A stretch of DNA of 64,000 nucleotides from Corynebacterium gerontici (GCF_003813985.1 NZ_CP033897.1:62001-126000), one strand, 5' to 3'; counted from the first letter of the stretch, positions 28,721 to 38,514 are shown. Notes: generated by a model from the sequence alone, not told the origin. Numbers and translations are program-made.

Positions 28721-28751
28721 GAACGATCCTTCGGGCAAGTGTTCTGGATGA

Positions 28752-30074
28752 TTATTCGCTATTGCTGCTGCGCAAGGTGCGCGCGGCCATACCGGTGGCG
28801 GTGATGTTGATGCCGAATTGCTGATACACAATCACGGCGATCAACAATTGACGGACGAAGGAGCCAAGGGCCGAGGCAAGGGCAATGCCCACCGAACCGA
28901 AGGAGGGCACCAGAAGAAACGCCGCTGCGATCGTGCAGACCACCCCGATAATGGTGGCGCCAGCAGCAAGCAGTTGTTTGCCCGACAACATGGCGATATT
29001 TTCACCAGGCCCAAGCAATTGTGTCAGGGTAAAACCTCCGGCGAGCACCATCACCACCTCCCAAGCGGGCAGATAGCTTTCACCATAGGCAATCAGAATG
29101 GCAAAGCGCCCCAACACCGCAATGGCTGCGAGCACCACCAGTGAAGTGACGAAGCTCCACAGCATGGCCTTATCGGACTGCTGAGCAATCACTTTCAGAT
29201 TGCGCTTGGGCACAGCTTCTGCGAAGCGGGTGTAGGCAACGTGGGTGGTTGAATTCGTTCCAAGAGCCACGATGGCCATGCCGGCCAGCGCAACCTTGTA
29301 GTACCCGGCTTCGCGGAGGTTACCCAGGTGGTCCACCAGCAAAATGTCGATATTGCCGGTGAAGATCTTGGACCCGCCGAGGATTGACAGGGTGAGCACC
29401 GAAGGCAAAAATGCCCGCCATGTTGGGGCCTGCAGCGGTGCTTGGTGGGGAATCTCGCGAAGCGTGGAGCGCACCATCAGCGCGCCAACCAAGAAACCAA
29501 AAAGGGTAGCGGTAGCGTAGGCGAATGCGCCCAAGACCGGCCCCGTGGTGCCGAGGGTGAGCAGCAGCACTGTCACGATCGTTGCCGTGCCCAGAGGGCG
29601 GGCGATGAGATCCGGGATCTGTGAACGCAAGGCCTGGCCAAGTCCCTGCATGATGGCCATTCGGTTAGCGTCTGCTGCGAGCAAGGGAGCAAGAGCGGCA
29701 CTAATGAGGACACCAGCGCTCAAACCGGCAACGCTCACCCCGAATCGCCAGGCGATCACCGCGCCGATCAACAGCGGCACCAGCGTGATGAGAAACATGT
29801 GCCGCCCCATAGTGATGATCGCGCGCATTCTGCCCGGATCCTCGTTCACACGCGCACTGGCGAGGTCGCGGGAGATGGTGCGGGGAAGGCCGGTGGTCAG
29901 GGGAATCGCCAGCAGGGTCGCTACGGACAAAATGACCCCGTAGGCCCCATAATCCTCAGGCCCCATGAGGCGGGCGAGCAGGATGGACACGCCAAAGGCG
30001 AGACCAGCATTGGTCAAGCGGATCATCAATGAGCGCGAATACGTCGAGCGCAGCAGTGCAGTTGGGTTTTTCAT
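28752..30074 (-). CDS. Wzx-type polysaccharide flippase
   Basis: 440 residues, about 12 membrane helices, MOP/PST flippase family. The start SRSLMIRLTNAGLAFGVSILLARLMGPEDYG is the recognised flippase entry block. It should move undecaprenyl- or decaprenyl-linked repeat units across the membrane, working with the polymerase encoded next door. It lies 18 bases from the polymerase stop. Confidence 0.92.
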   Translation of the reverse strand: MKNPTALLRSTYSRSLMIRLTNAGLAFGVSILLARLMGPEDYGAYGVILSVATLLAIPLTTGLPRTISRDLASARVNEDPGRMRAIITMGRHMFLITLVPLLIGAVIAWRFGVSVAGLSAGVLISAALAPLLAADANRMAIMQGLGQALRSQIPDLIARPLGTATIVTVLLLTLGTTGPVLGAFAYATATLFGFLVGALMVRSTLREIPHQAPLQAPTWRAFLPSVLTLSILGGSKIFTGNIDILLVDHLGNLREAGYYKVALAGMAIVALGTNSTTHVAYTRFAEAVPKRNLKVIAQQSDKAMLWSFVTSLVVLAAIAVLGRFAILIAYGESYLPAWEVVMVLAGGFTLTQLLGPGENIAMLSGKQLLAAGATIIGVVCTIAAAFLLVPSFGSVGIALASALGSFVRQLLIAVIVYQQFGINITATGMAARTLRSSNSE

Positions 30075-30092
30075 CTTCGCCTTCGTTTATTC

Positions 30093-31310
30093 CTATGCCC
30101 GCACGCGAGTGCTCGTGCCGGCAATTCTTCGACGAAGCGCAGAAGCAGGCTTGGGCTCAGGAGCTGGGGGAGTAACACCTTCGCGAACTTTTTGCGGTGT
30201 AGACATCAGCAGCGTGAAGAAGATCAACAGCATCGGCGCGCCGGCAGTGAGTAGCCAATCTTCAAACAAGCAGTCCACAATGGTGGCAAGCGAAAGTGCC
30301 AACATCACCGAGTCTGCCTTTGCCCAGACTATGTACGCGACGACCAAAATGATGGCGGCAAAGATGGTGCCGAAACCGAACTCCGCGAACATTTTCAAAA
30401 ACGAGCTAGAACCAAGTCCGGGCGGGGTCCCACGGTATCCGGCGCCGAGCCAAGGATGCTCAGCAATGAATTGGGCGGCAACGATGACGGCATCTTCGCG
30501 CGTATTATCCGTGCGCAGCAACGCAGCGTCACTGGAATTCTTGGATAAGAAGTCCATAACAGCCCCACCGATGGGAAAGAGTGCCAACAAACCACCGAAT
30601 GCGGACAGCGCCTTTTGCCGCACACTCATCTGACCGTAGAAAGGCACGACCAGGGTGATGATCAGCGCCAACATGCCTGCACGTGAACCGCTGAGGAACG
30701 TGAACACCACGCACATGGGCAGCAGCCAGCGGAAATATTTCTTGCCCATCCAAATGCTGAGACCTGCCAGTAGGAATACGAAGATGGACGCGGCATTGGC
30801 GTTTTGGAATACCCCTCGGGCGCGCCCACCAGCCCATCCGAACGGAGTTGCCAGCGTGACGCAGGAGACGAGGAAAAACACCAACAGAATGCGAAACATG
30901 ATGGTGCGTAACTCGTGGACGCTCAACAATTGGCGGAAGGAGAGTGCGAAGACTAAGAGCACGATCCACGCGATGGTGGAAATCACCGTCTGCCTAGGAT
31001 TAAGCGACCAAATAGTGCTTAGGCCGCACATACCGACGTAGATCAAAACTGGCGCCACACCAGGGAAAACGAGGTGCCTATTCGGCGAGGTGCCACGAGA
31101 ACTGGCGTACAGGGCGGTCACCGCGTGAGGAACCAAGGAAGCAGCAAGGGCGAAGCGCAGCGAGTTTGGGAAAAACTGCGTGAGCGAAAGAACAGAGAGT
31201 GCAACACCCGTGCCCATGGCAAACGCCGGACGGCGGAACCACACCATCGCAAACCAGATGCTCAGTGGTGCCGCGACGAAGGCCGCGATGACTGAGTAAA
31301 ACGTCAGCAT
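30093..31310 (-). CDS. Wzy/O-antigen ligase-type polymerase
   Basis: 405 residues from the ATG at 31310, which overlaps the preceding stop as TGATG. About 11 hydrophobic helices. The large outer loop contains NTREDAVIVAAQFIAEHPWLGAGYRGTPPG, matching the Wzy_C loop of O-antigen polymerases and ligases (the H-P-x-x-G-x-G pattern). It probably polymerises exported repeat units. The C-terminal ~35 residues form a basic, proline-rich tail. Confidence 0.87.
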   Translation of the reverse strand: MLTFYSVIAAFVAAPLSIWFAMVWFRRPAFAMGTGVALSVLSLTQFFPNSLRFALAASLVPHAVTALYASSRGTSPNRHLVFPGVAPVLIYVGMCGLSTIWSLNPRQTVISTIAWIVLLVFALSFRQLLSVHELRTIMFRILLVFFLVSCVTLATPFGWAGGRARGVFQNANAASIFVFLLAGLSIWMGKKYFRWLLPMCVVFTFLSGSRAGMLALIITLVVPFYGQMSVRQKALSAFGGLLALFPIGGAVMDFLSKNSSDAALLRTDNTREDAVIVAAQFIAEHPWLGAGYRGTPPGLGSSSFLKMFAEFGFGTIFAAIILVVAYIVWAKADSVMLALSLATIVDCLFEDWLLTAGAPMLLIFFTLLMSTPQKVREGVTPPAPEPKPASALRRRIAGTSTRVRA

Positions 31311-32392
31311 CAGCGCACCACTCCCGCGTGCCAAGGCGCAGTGGGGCGGGCCGCGTGATTACCCGCCGCGGCTAGCAGGCATTCCTGCAGGTAGGGAGCC
31401 ACGGCCGCCGGGCTGATACTCTGCTCAGCCCAAGCGCGAATGACTGCTCTTTCCTGTTTCGCATGCAGCACCTGAGCGATAGCTTCCCGCAATTGTTCCT
31501 CGTCCGGGCGATCAACCACCACGCCACGGAATGGGCCGAAGGACGTGATGAGGTCAGCGGCTCCCGCATACCGTGAGCACACCACGGGGGTGCCGCACGC
31601 CAGCGCCTCATTCACCACCGCGCCCCAGCCGTCGTACCAAGATGGCAAGACAAGCACTGCAGCTTCCCTGAGAAAATCGGCCAAGCTCTCATTCGCGATG
31701 GGCCCCAGAACGTGAACGTGTTCTCGGGTGTCCGCACCATCGTCGTAGCCCTTCTCCTTTGGGCCTATGAGCACCAATGGGCAAAGACCTGCGGTCGCGC
31801 GGATCAGCTCCGCAGTGTTTTTCCTTTCGCTGCGTCTCCCCACAAATACTGCTGCACCTTGAGGAATCTGCTGTTGTTGCTTCGTCCTTGGTAGCGCCGT
31901 GGCGTAAAGCATGGGATAAATTCTTTCCACCGGCATTCCCATGCGCTTCGCTTGTCGCCTTGCACGTTGGCCGATGGCGAGGACCCCACGCAAATGATGG
32001 CGCAAGTGCATGCGGCCGCGCCATTGTTTGACAAAGCGCGCCGCGCGTTTGAGTGGGCCGCCGAGACGGGAGAATCCCTCAACCATGACGATCACGTCGG
32101 CTTGGTCGTCGGAAAGCACCCGCTTGCGTTCTTGCACCCACCGCCGGGGGCCAACGTAGCCACTGACCACATGCATCGCCCGCGAAGGAACCCCTGCCAC
32201 ATCTTCGTCGGGTGAAATGAGCTGCACGCTGCTTGGCGGACGCACGTTCCAGCCGGCATCCGCGCGCGTTTCCGGAATCAGCTTATCCACCACCAGGTAC
32301 ACCGGACCGGGATAGATACGGCCGAATTCCTCCAACAGCGGCGTTTGGTGGATGGAAAGAATCGGCTGCCAAAACACCACGGGCCTAGTCAT
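31310..32392 (-). CDS. Glycosyltransferase family 4
   Basis: 360 residues from the ATG at 32392 (MTRPVVFWQPILSIHQTPLL), whose first bases overlap the upstream 2-epimerase stop. GT-B fold: AAVFVGRRSERKNTAELI begins the donor domain and VLPSWYDGWGAVVNEALACGTPVVCS contains the acidic nucleotide-sugar motif. The frame runs on to 32515 but would overlap the previous gene. Role: one sugar-transfer step of the repeat unit. Confidence 0.87.
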   Translation of the reverse strand: MTRPVVFWQPILSIHQTPLLEEFGRIYPGPVYLVVDKLIPETRADAGWNVRPPSSVQLISPDEDVAGVPSRAMHVVSGYVGPRRWVQERKRVLSDDQADVIVMVEGFSRLGGPLKRAARFVKQWRGRMHLRHHLRGVLAIGQRARRQAKRMGMPVERIYPMLYATALPRTKQQQQIPQGAAVFVGRRSERKNTAELIRATAGLCPLVLIGPKEKGYDDGADTREHVHVLGPIANESLADFLREAAVLVLPSWYDGWGAVVNEALACGTPVVCSRYAGAADLITSFGPFRGVVVDRPDEEQLREAIAQVLHAKQERAVIRAWAEQSISPAAVAPYLQECLLAAAGNHAARPTAPWHAGVVR

Positions 32393-33522
32393 CGGCGAAT
32401 ACCCAATCGCTGATGGTGGGTGCTCGCCGTGGAGCGGATGAGGTTCACTACACGCCGCGATGAGTCCGTGATCTGGTAATCCACCGGGCAGACAGTGGGC
32501 CCATACGATTCCCACTGCGCGATGGTCATGCGCACCGCATCCACCACATCGTCGGGGTGCAAACCGGTGGTGATGATCGAGCCGGTATCGATGGCTTCCG
32601 GGCGTTCAATGGCATCGCGCAAGGTGACGGCCGGGAAGCCCAGCATGGTTGACTCCTCGCTGATCGTCCCGGAATCGGAAATCACACAGCGGGCGTGCTG
32701 CTGGAGCTTGTTGTAGTCGTGGAAGCCCAAAGGATCGTGGAAGCGCACGTCTTCATCGGCCTGGATTCCATAAGCATCAAGGCGCTTGCGGGTACGCGGG
32801 TGCGTTGAAACCAGCACCGGGCACTGCTGGTCACGGGCGACTGCAGCGAGGCTCGCCACCACATGATTGAGGCGATCTTCGCGATCCACGTTCTCCTCGC
32901 GATGCGTGGAGGCAAGAACATAGTTGCCGGGCTCAAGACCGAGGCGATCAAGCACGTCAGAGCCGTCGATGCGTTCTTTGAAGGTGCTCAACACCTCCCG
33001 CATTGGGGAACCCATAATCACTACTCGCGCCGGGTGCAGGCCTTCTGCCAGGAGGTTCTTGCGCGAATGTTCGGTATAGGTGAGGTTGTAATCGCTGACG
33101 TGATCCACCAAATGGCGGTTAATTTCCTCCGGCACATTCGGATCGAAGGAGCGGTTGCCAGCTTCTAGGTGATACACCGGCACCTTCAAGCGCTTGCCCA
33201 TTACTGCGGCAACGCAAGAGTTCGTATCACCCAAAACCACGAGGGCGTCCGGTTTGTGCTCGTGAATGGCGGCTTCGGTGCCGCGCAGCACATCGCCGAG
33301 CACCGCACCCAGGGAAGAAGTATCGGCATTGAGGTACACGTCTGGCTGGCGCAGCTCGAGGTCCTCAAAGAACACCTCATTGAGATTGCGATCCCAGTTT
33401 TGGCCGGTGTGCACCAAGACGTGATCGAAGTGCTGCTCAAACGCCTTGATGATGCAGGCCAGGCGGATGATCTCTGGGCGGGTGCCCACTACCGTCATGA
33501 CTTTCAATTTGCCGTTGCTCAT
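32389..33522 (-). CDS. capG: UDP-HexNAc 2-epimerase, probable CapG
   Basis: A 377-residue non-hydrolysing UDP-sugar 2-epimerase of the WecB family: VMTVVGTRPEIIRLA, VLVHTGQNWD, VYHLEAGNRSFDPNVPEEINRH and STHREENVD are diagnostic. Because it is next to CapF and CapE is in the same locus, I assign it as CapG, which epimerises the UDP-talose intermediate to UDP-N-acetyl-L-fucosamine. A WecB role (UDP-ManNAc for the dehydrogenase at 22.2 kb) is the alternative. The stop overlaps the next start (ATGA). Confidence 0.87.
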   Translation of the reverse strand: MSNGKLKVMTVVGTRPEIIRLACIIKAFEQHFDHVLVHTGQNWDRNLNEVFFEDLELRQPDVYLNADTSSLGAVLGDVLRGTEAAIHEHKPDALVVLGDTNSCVAAVMGKRLKVPVYHLEAGNRSFDPNVPEEINRHLVDHVSDYNLTYTEHSRKNLLAEGLHPARVVIMGSPMREVLSTFKERIDGSDVLDRLGLEPGNYVLASTHREENVDREDRLNHVVASLAAVARDQQCPVLVSTHPRTRKRLDAYGIQADEDVRFHDPLGFHDYNKLQQHARCVISDSGTISEESTMLGFPAVTLRDAIERPEAIDTGSIITTGLHPDDVVDAVRMTIAQWESYGPTVCPVDYQITDSSRRVVNLIRSTASTHHQRLGIRR

Positions 33523-33525
33523 CGC

Positions 33526-34656
33526 CTAAACCTCCTGGAAGAACGTGTCGGGATCTGATGGATCGAAAGGTTCGTTGATCCAGAATTGCGTGTACAACGT
33601 ATCGCTACCGATATTGGTGATGTTGTGCGTCCAACCGCAGAGCATATCCACGGCCTTGGGTGCTTCACCGCTGGCGTGGACACGGATGCGCTCCTCGCTG
33701 CCGTGCTTGCGCATCTCAATGGTGGCTTGGCCCTTAAGTACCACGAAGCGCTCAATTTTGCGCAGGTGCAAGTGATTGCCGCGGGTCACACCGGGCACGG
33801 TGGTGGAAAAGCTCACCTGGCCTTGGCCGCCGGCGCGCAGGGTTTCTACGAAGCTTCCCCGCTCATCACTGTGCTTGATCAGCTCCACGGCGTTGCGCTT
33901 AGGCACGGCGTGCGAAAGATAGGCGGCACACAGCTCGTTGGTGAAGGCATCGGCAGTATCGGGCAGGGCACCGTGTTCCTGATAGCCCTCGTGGATGTGC
34001 TCCAGGCGTTTGAGAAGTTCCGGCACGGTGGTGTGGCGGAGGTGGTCTGTGGGCACCTGTTGGGTGCCACCCGGAGTTGGATCCAGCAAAAGCTCTGCTG
34101 CGTGGCGTGCGGCCAGCAGGGTGAGCGGATGATTGCCATTGACCTGGGGGCGCTCCCCATCCAGGAGTGCCTGGATAAAGGTGGCGGTGACCATGTTGTG
34201 CTTCGGCGTGCCGTGTTCGCCGAAGAGATTGGGCAGTAGCCACTGGGTGGCTTGTATTTGTGCCCGCTCTGCTGCGTCGAGGATAGCCTGGCCCGCCGCC
34301 GCTTTCGCGTCACCATAGGCGGTGCCCGTTTGGGTGGTGCCCGCAATGGTCACTGCATTTGGTGCTTGGCCGCGATCTGCAGCCAGTGCAATGGCCTCAG
34401 CGGTGATGTTCCCAGCCTTGTGGGTAGCTGCGGCCGCATCGTCGAGGGTTTCCCCCTCGGCGGGACGGTTGCATGCTGCCAGGTGCACCACGAGGTCTGC
34501 ACCCGCGATGGCTTCGCTGATGTCCTCGACGCTGTCGCGCCGGGTGGAGCAGGCGTGTACTTCGTACCCCTGGGCCCAGGCGTGCAGGCCAACGTGCCAG
34601 GAAAGGAAGCCGCTGGCGCCGATGATGCAGAGGACGGGTTGTTGCTCGGTGCTCAT
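33526..34656 (-). CDS. capF: Bifunctional CapF: UDP-4-ketohexose reductase with C-terminal cupin
   Basis: 376 residues. The N-terminal SDR domain starts VLCIIGASGFLSWHVGLHAWAQG, less canonical than most Rossmann motifs. The C-terminal ~115 residues are a cupin: GSFVETLRAGGQGQVSFSTTVPGVTRGNHLHLRKIERFVVLKG, with histidines of the metal site. This two-domain architecture is specific to CapF, which epimerises C3 and reduces C4 of the CapE product. It sits immediately upstream of capG and overlaps the priming transferase gene by four bases. Confidence 0.92.
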   Translation of the reverse strand: MSTEQQPVLCIIGASGFLSWHVGLHAWAQGYEVHACSTRRDSVEDISEAIAGADLVVHLAACNRPAEGETLDDAAAATHKAGNITAEAIALAADRGQAPNAVTIAGTTQTGTAYGDAKAAAGQAILDAAERAQIQATQWLLPNLFGEHGTPKHNMVTATFIQALLDGERPQVNGNHPLTLLAARHAAELLLDPTPGGTQQVPTDHLRHTTVPELLKRLEHIHEGYQEHGALPDTADAFTNELCAAYLSHAVPKRNAVELIKHSDERGSFVETLRAGGQGQVSFSTTVPGVTRGNHLHLRKIERFVVLKGQATIEMRKHGSEERIRVHASGEAPKAVDMLCGWTHNITNIGSDTLYTQFWINEPFDPSDPDTFFQEV

Positions 34657-35279
34657 TTGCGCACCACCGCCTTTACAGTTGCAAGGATGGTTTGGAGGTC
34701 CTGGAGCAGGGTGCGCGAGCGAACATACTTGGTGTAGCGCGCCGCTTTTTCAGGAAGCAGCGTTTCGATGTAGTAGCGCTCGGGATCTTCCTGGGCGGCA
34801 AGCAACGCTTCTTCATCGCGCAATTGCACGGTAACGGGGTCGGTGATGCCGGGGCGTACCGAAAGGATCACTGTTGCCTGTTGTTGTGGCCAGTGCTGTG
34901 TGTAGCGAGGCACCTCGGGGCGCGGCCCCACCAGCGACATATCGCCCTTGAGCACGTTGATCAGTTGCGGGAGCTCATCGAGTTTCCAATCGCGCAAGAA
35001 TGCCCCGATCTTGGTAATACGAGGATCGCCACCAGCAGTCACTTGGGCTGCTTTGCCATCTTGCGCCGGGCGCATGGAGCGGAACTTGATCAATTTGAAA
35101 GGCTCGCCGCCTTTGCCCACTCGCTCCTGAGTGAAGAATACCGGGCCTGGGGAACTCACCTTGATGCCAAGCGCAATAGCCGCCATCGGTGCCGCGAGTA
35201 GGGTCAGACCCACGGCTGAGGCCGCAACGTCGATGCAGCGCCGGGCAGCATCTTCCACGCGAGAAATATTGATAGCCAC
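34653..35279 (-). CDS. Priming sugar-phosphate transferase (WbaP/PglC family)
   Basis: 208 residues: a single N-terminal hydrophobic hairpin (LTLLAAPMAAIALGI) followed by the catalytic domain with GPVFFTQERVGKGGEPFKLIKFRSM, LRDWKLDELPQLINVLKGDMSLVGPRPE and SVRPGITD. This is the small-form polyprenyl-phosphate phosphoglycosyl transferase; the DE pair of the family corresponds to the start of LDELPQ. It loads the first sugar phosphate, perhaps the bacillosamine-like sugar, onto decaprenyl or undecaprenyl phosphate. Confidence 0.93.
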   Translation of the reverse strand: MAINISRVEDAARRCIDVAASAVGLTLLAAPMAAIALGIKVSSPGPVFFTQERVGKGGEPFKLIKFRSMRPAQDGKAAQVTAGGDPRITKIGAFLRDWKLDELPQLINVLKGDMSLVGPRPEVPRYTQHWPQQQATVILSVRPGITDPVTVQLRDEEALLAAQEDPERYYIETLLPEKAARYTKYVRSRTLLQDLQTILATVKAVVRK

Positions 35280-36455
35280 CTAGTTCTCCTTGCCAAACGC
35301 TCGACGAACCGCCGCGATCACACGCTCAATCTGCTCGTTGCTCATCGCCGAAAATAGCGGCAAGCTCATCGCCCGGTGGTAGCTAGCTTCCGCGTTGGGC
35401 AACACCTGAGCATCTTGTGCGCACGTTTGCGCCCAATAACTGTGGCGGTGCAAAGGAATGAAATGCATCGAAGTGCCGATCTGCGCATCAGAAAGTGCCT
35501 GCACAAGCTCATCGCGGCTGATGGGGGAGCCATCGGCGATGCGCACAACGTAGAGGTGCCAAGAGTGGGTTTCATCCTCCGGTGCGTGAGCCGGCAGGAG
35601 TAGAGGTAGATCTGCAAACGCTTGATCGTAGCGCTGTGCAATCGCTTGACGCTTGCGCTGCATTTCCCAGCCTCGATCAAGTTGCACGCGACCAATCGCC
35701 GCCGCAACATCGCCCATGTTGTACTTAAAACCGGGCGCTACCACGTCATATTCCCAAGAAGGACGCGTGGAAGTATAACGATCAAACACATCGCGACTAA
35801 TACCGTGCAGACGCATCACCCGCATACGACTCGCCAGCTCCGGATCGCGTGTGATCACCATGCCGCCCTCGCCGGTAGTAATCGTTTTCGTAGCGTAGAA
35901 GCTATACACAATGGCATCGGATTCACTCGTGCCAACCAGCGCCCCATTGCTTGTCGACGGCAACGCATGTGCCGCATCTTCCACGACCTTCAACGCGTGC
36001 TTACGGGCAAAATCGGCCAAGGCTTGAGCATCAACCGCAAGACCGGCAAAGTGCACGGGAACGATAGCCTTCGTGCGCTCAGTGATGGCGCGCTCCGCCG
36101 CCTCAAGACAGATGTTGAGGGTGTCGTAGGAGACGTCGACAAGCACCGGCGTAGCCCCCAAGTAACGAACCACCTCCGCAGTAGAGGTGAACGTCCAATC
36201 GGGCACCAGCACCTCATCACCTGGGCCCACCCCCACGGCCTCAAGCGCCAAATGCAACCCCGCCGTAGCCGAGTTCACCGCGATCGCTTCAAGCGAATCA
36301 TCGCCCAAAAACGCCACCATATCCCGCTCAAAATCGCGAGTAGCAGGACCTGTGGTCAGCCAACCAGAACGCACCCGCTCCGCCGCTGCTTCCACCTCGC
36401 GATCTGTGATGTCCGGGATTGCAAACGGAATCGGCTCGATATGGGACACGATCAA
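35280..36455 (-). CDS. DegT/DnrJ/EryC1-family sugar aminotransferase
   Basis: 391 residues, PLP-dependent. The lysine that binds PLP is in YSFYATKTITTGEGGM; the early block SGWLTTGPATRDFE and the aspartate motif VVEDAAHAL are typical. It should aminate the 4-keto sugar made by the membrane dehydratase at 19.3 kb, giving a 4-amino-4,6-dideoxy sugar as in bacillosamine synthesis. First gene of the minus-strand operon. No dedicated PglD-type acetyltransferase is present; the GNAT domain of the divergent neighbour could fill that step. Confidence 0.92.
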   Translation of the reverse strand: MIVSHIEPIPFAIPDITDREVEAAAERVRSGWLTTGPATRDFERDMVAFLGDDSLEAIAVNSATAGLHLALEAVGVGPGDEVLVPDWTFTSTAEVVRYLGATPVLVDVSYDTLNICLEAAERAITERTKAIVPVHFAGLAVDAQALADFARKHALKVVEDAAHALPSTSNGALVGTSESDAIVYSFYATKTITTGEGGMVITRDPELASRMRVMRLHGISRDVFDRYTSTRPSWEYDVVAPGFKYNMGDVAAAIGRVQLDRGWEMQRKRQAIAQRYDQAFADLPLLLPAHAPEDETHSWHLYVVRIADGSPISRDELVQALSDAQIGTSMHFIPLHRHSYWAQTCAQDAQVLPNAEASYHRAMSLPLFSAMSNEQIERVIAAVRRAFGKEN

Positions 36456-36531
36456 AAGCTCCTCAAATGCCGCGGAGGGAGCGGCGGATAACGAAAGGTG
36501 TAACGATAGACTATCTCACTAAGCTTTTGCA

Positions 36532-36553
36532 CTTCTAGATATATCTCTAGAAG
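36532..36553. repeat. 22-bp palindromic element, copy 1
   Basis: Inverted repeat with half-site CTTCTAGATAT; here the right half reads ATCTCTAGAAG. It lies between the divergent aminotransferase gene and the GT4-GNAT gene, 24 bases before the latter's start codon. G+T content of the plus strand rises sharply across it (hand count 22 of 60 at 36301-36360, 42 of 60 at 36721-36780). Confidence 0.85.
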
Positions 36554-36577
36554 TAGATCTGATTTGGGAGCTCCAAC

Positions 36578-38497
36578 GTGACACGTCCGCGAACAATTTT
36601 CATCACCCAGTGGTACCCACCAGAGCCCGGACCGGCTGTGGTTCCGCACGTCATTGCCCAAGCGGTGGCCCACAACGACTGGGATGTGGACGTGCTGACG
36701 GGATTTCCTAACTACCCCACCGGCAGGTTGCCTGAGGGGTGGAAGATGTCGTGGCTGCAGCGTTCTGTGCGTGACGGGGTGCGGGTATGGCGTGTGCCGT
36801 TGTTTGCTTCCCACGACGCTTCAGCGATCAAACGCATCGCAAACTATGGCTCCTTTGGGCTGAGCGCCTCCGCGGGCTACGCGTGGGCGCGGCTGAGTGG
36901 CAAGCTGCAACGCCCCGAGGTGCAATGGGTGAGCTACTCGCCGGTGACAGTGGGGATTGCGCAATTGGTGGCGCGGGCTATTGATGGCACCCCGACGGTG
37001 GTGTGGGTGGGGGACTTGTGGCCCGATACCGTCGGGGTGTCTGGCCTTGAGGGCGCTCGTGGGCTCATGCGGCTTGCGGGTAAGGCGATGCATGCCTGGT
37101 GCAATCTTTTATATGCCCAAGCTGAGGCTATCGTGGTGATTTCTCCGGGTGTCCGCGAAGTGCTCATCAGCCGCGGGGTGCCTGAACACAAGGTGCACTT
37201 CATTCCGGTGGCCCCGGACGAGCAGGTCTTTCAACCTTGCAGTGTTCAACAGCGTGCGCAGGCGCGAGATCACTATGGCACTCAGGGGCAGCGTCGGGTA
37301 TTGCTCTATGCGGGAGCCATGGGGGAGGCCCAGGAACTGCAGACGTTGATTCGAGCCGCAGCACGCGCTGGCGCTGAAGGCCCGGAGGTGGTGCTGGCGG
37401 GTTCGGGTACGCAAGAAGAGGAATTGATGGCGCTTGCCGCAGATCTCGGTGCGCCGGTGCGTTTCTTGGGTCGTGTTCCTCAAGAAGAAATGACGCAACT
37501 GCTTGCGGCCGCGGATGCCGCGTATATCGGTTTGGCGGATGCCCCCTTGTCGGGCATCACGATGCCGTCGAAGACGCAGTCTATTATCGCTTCGCACACG
37601 CCGATCCTGTGCTGCGCCTTTGGCGATGTGGCGGCAGTGGTGTTGGAAAACGACCTTGGTTTGGTCAGCGCCCCGGGCGATGTTGATGCGCTGGCACAAA
37701 CGCTGCGCGATTTTGCCGCCGCGTCTGACTCTGAGCTGGCGGCTTGGCGTGCGAATGCGGCGAAGGCTCACCGCGAGCGTTTTTCGGCAAGTATTGTGGG
37801 CGAGCGCACCAGCACGCTGCTGCGTGAGGTGGCCGACGGCGGTAAAGCCATCGACGCTCCCACAGATGAGGTGGAGGCAGTCGCTGGCATTGCCGCCAGG
37901 GACGCGCGCGCCCTAGCGCATCTGCACGTGAGGGCGTTTCCGGGATTCTTCTTGGCGCAGCTTGGACCAAAGTTCCTTTCGCGCTTCTACCGTGGCTACG
38001 CCCACGATCCTTCTGCTGTTGGTATCACCTACCGCAAGCGTGGACGGGTTATTGGGTCAGTGGTTGGTACCACCGACCCCAACGGCTTTTACTCACGTTT
38101 GCTCAAACGTGACCTTTTTGGATTTGGATGGACGGCAGCGATGGCTGCGCTCAGAAATCCCAAGGCGGCCGGCAGATTATTTCAAGGGTTGTTCTATCGC
38201 GGTGAAGAGGCCGCAGAGATTCCCGGTGCAGCGCTGCTAGCAAGCGTGTGCCTTGATCCCGAGGAGCGTGGAGGTGGGCTTGGTAAGCAGATGATCCGCG
38301 ATTTCTTTGGCGAATGTGCGCGCCGGGGTGCGGGCACCGTGGTGTTAACAACGGACGCTGAGAACAATGATGCCGTGAACACGATGTATCAGCGCCTTGG
38401 TGGAAAATTGGTGGATTCTTATACCACGTCTCGGGGTAGGAAGATGAATAAGTATGCCTATGAGCTGGAAGAATTGGGATTCGATGTAGCGAAGTAG
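36578..38497 (+). CDS. Glycosyltransferase family 4 fused to a GNAT acetyltransferase
   Basis: A 639-residue two-domain protein. Residues ~1-415 are a WbuB-like GT4: FITQWYPPEPGPAVVPHVIAQ, LLYAGAMGEAQELQTLI and FLGRVPQEEMTQLLAAAD are visible. Residues ~430-639 are a GNAT N-acetyltransferase: ASVCLDPEERGGGLGKQMI carries the acetyl-CoA loop (R/Q-x-x-G-x-G), and NDAVNTMYQRLGG is the usual C-terminal motif. The start is GTG at 36578 with GGGAGC upstream. It is divergent from the aminotransferase gene. I infer that the GNAT half acetylates an amino sugar that the GT half then transfers. The fusion junction around residue 420 shows no frameshift. Confidence 0.87.
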   Translation: MTRPRTIFITQWYPPEPGPAVVPHVIAQAVAHNDWDVDVLTGFPNYPTGRLPEGWKMSWLQRSVRDGVRVWRVPLFASHDASAIKRIANYGSFGLSASAGYAWARLSGKLQRPEVQWVSYSPVTVGIAQLVARAIDGTPTVVWVGDLWPDTVGVSGLEGARGLMRLAGKAMHAWCNLLYAQAEAIVVISPGVREVLISRGVPEHKVHFIPVAPDEQVFQPCSVQQRAQARDHYGTQGQRRVLLYAGAMGEAQELQTLIRAAARAGAEGPEVVLAGSGTQEEELMALAADLGAPVRFLGRVPQEEMTQLLAAADAAYIGLADAPLSGITMPSKTQSIIASHTPILCCAFGDVAAVVLENDLGLVSAPGDVDALAQTLRDFAAASDSELAAWRANAAKAHRERFSASIVGERTSTLLREVADGGKAIDAPTDEVEAVAGIAARDARALAHLHVRAFPGFFLAQLGPKFLSRFYRGYAHDPSAVGITYRKRGRVIGSVVGTTDPNGFYSRLLKRDLFGFGWTAAMAALRNPKAAGRLFQGLFYRGEEAAEIPGAALLASVCLDPEERGGGLGKQMIRDFFGECARRGAGTVVLTTDAENNDAVNTMYQRLGGKLVDSYTTSRGRKMNKYAYELEELGFDVAK

Positions 38498-38514
38498 CTG
38501 CTAGAATCCGCCCT

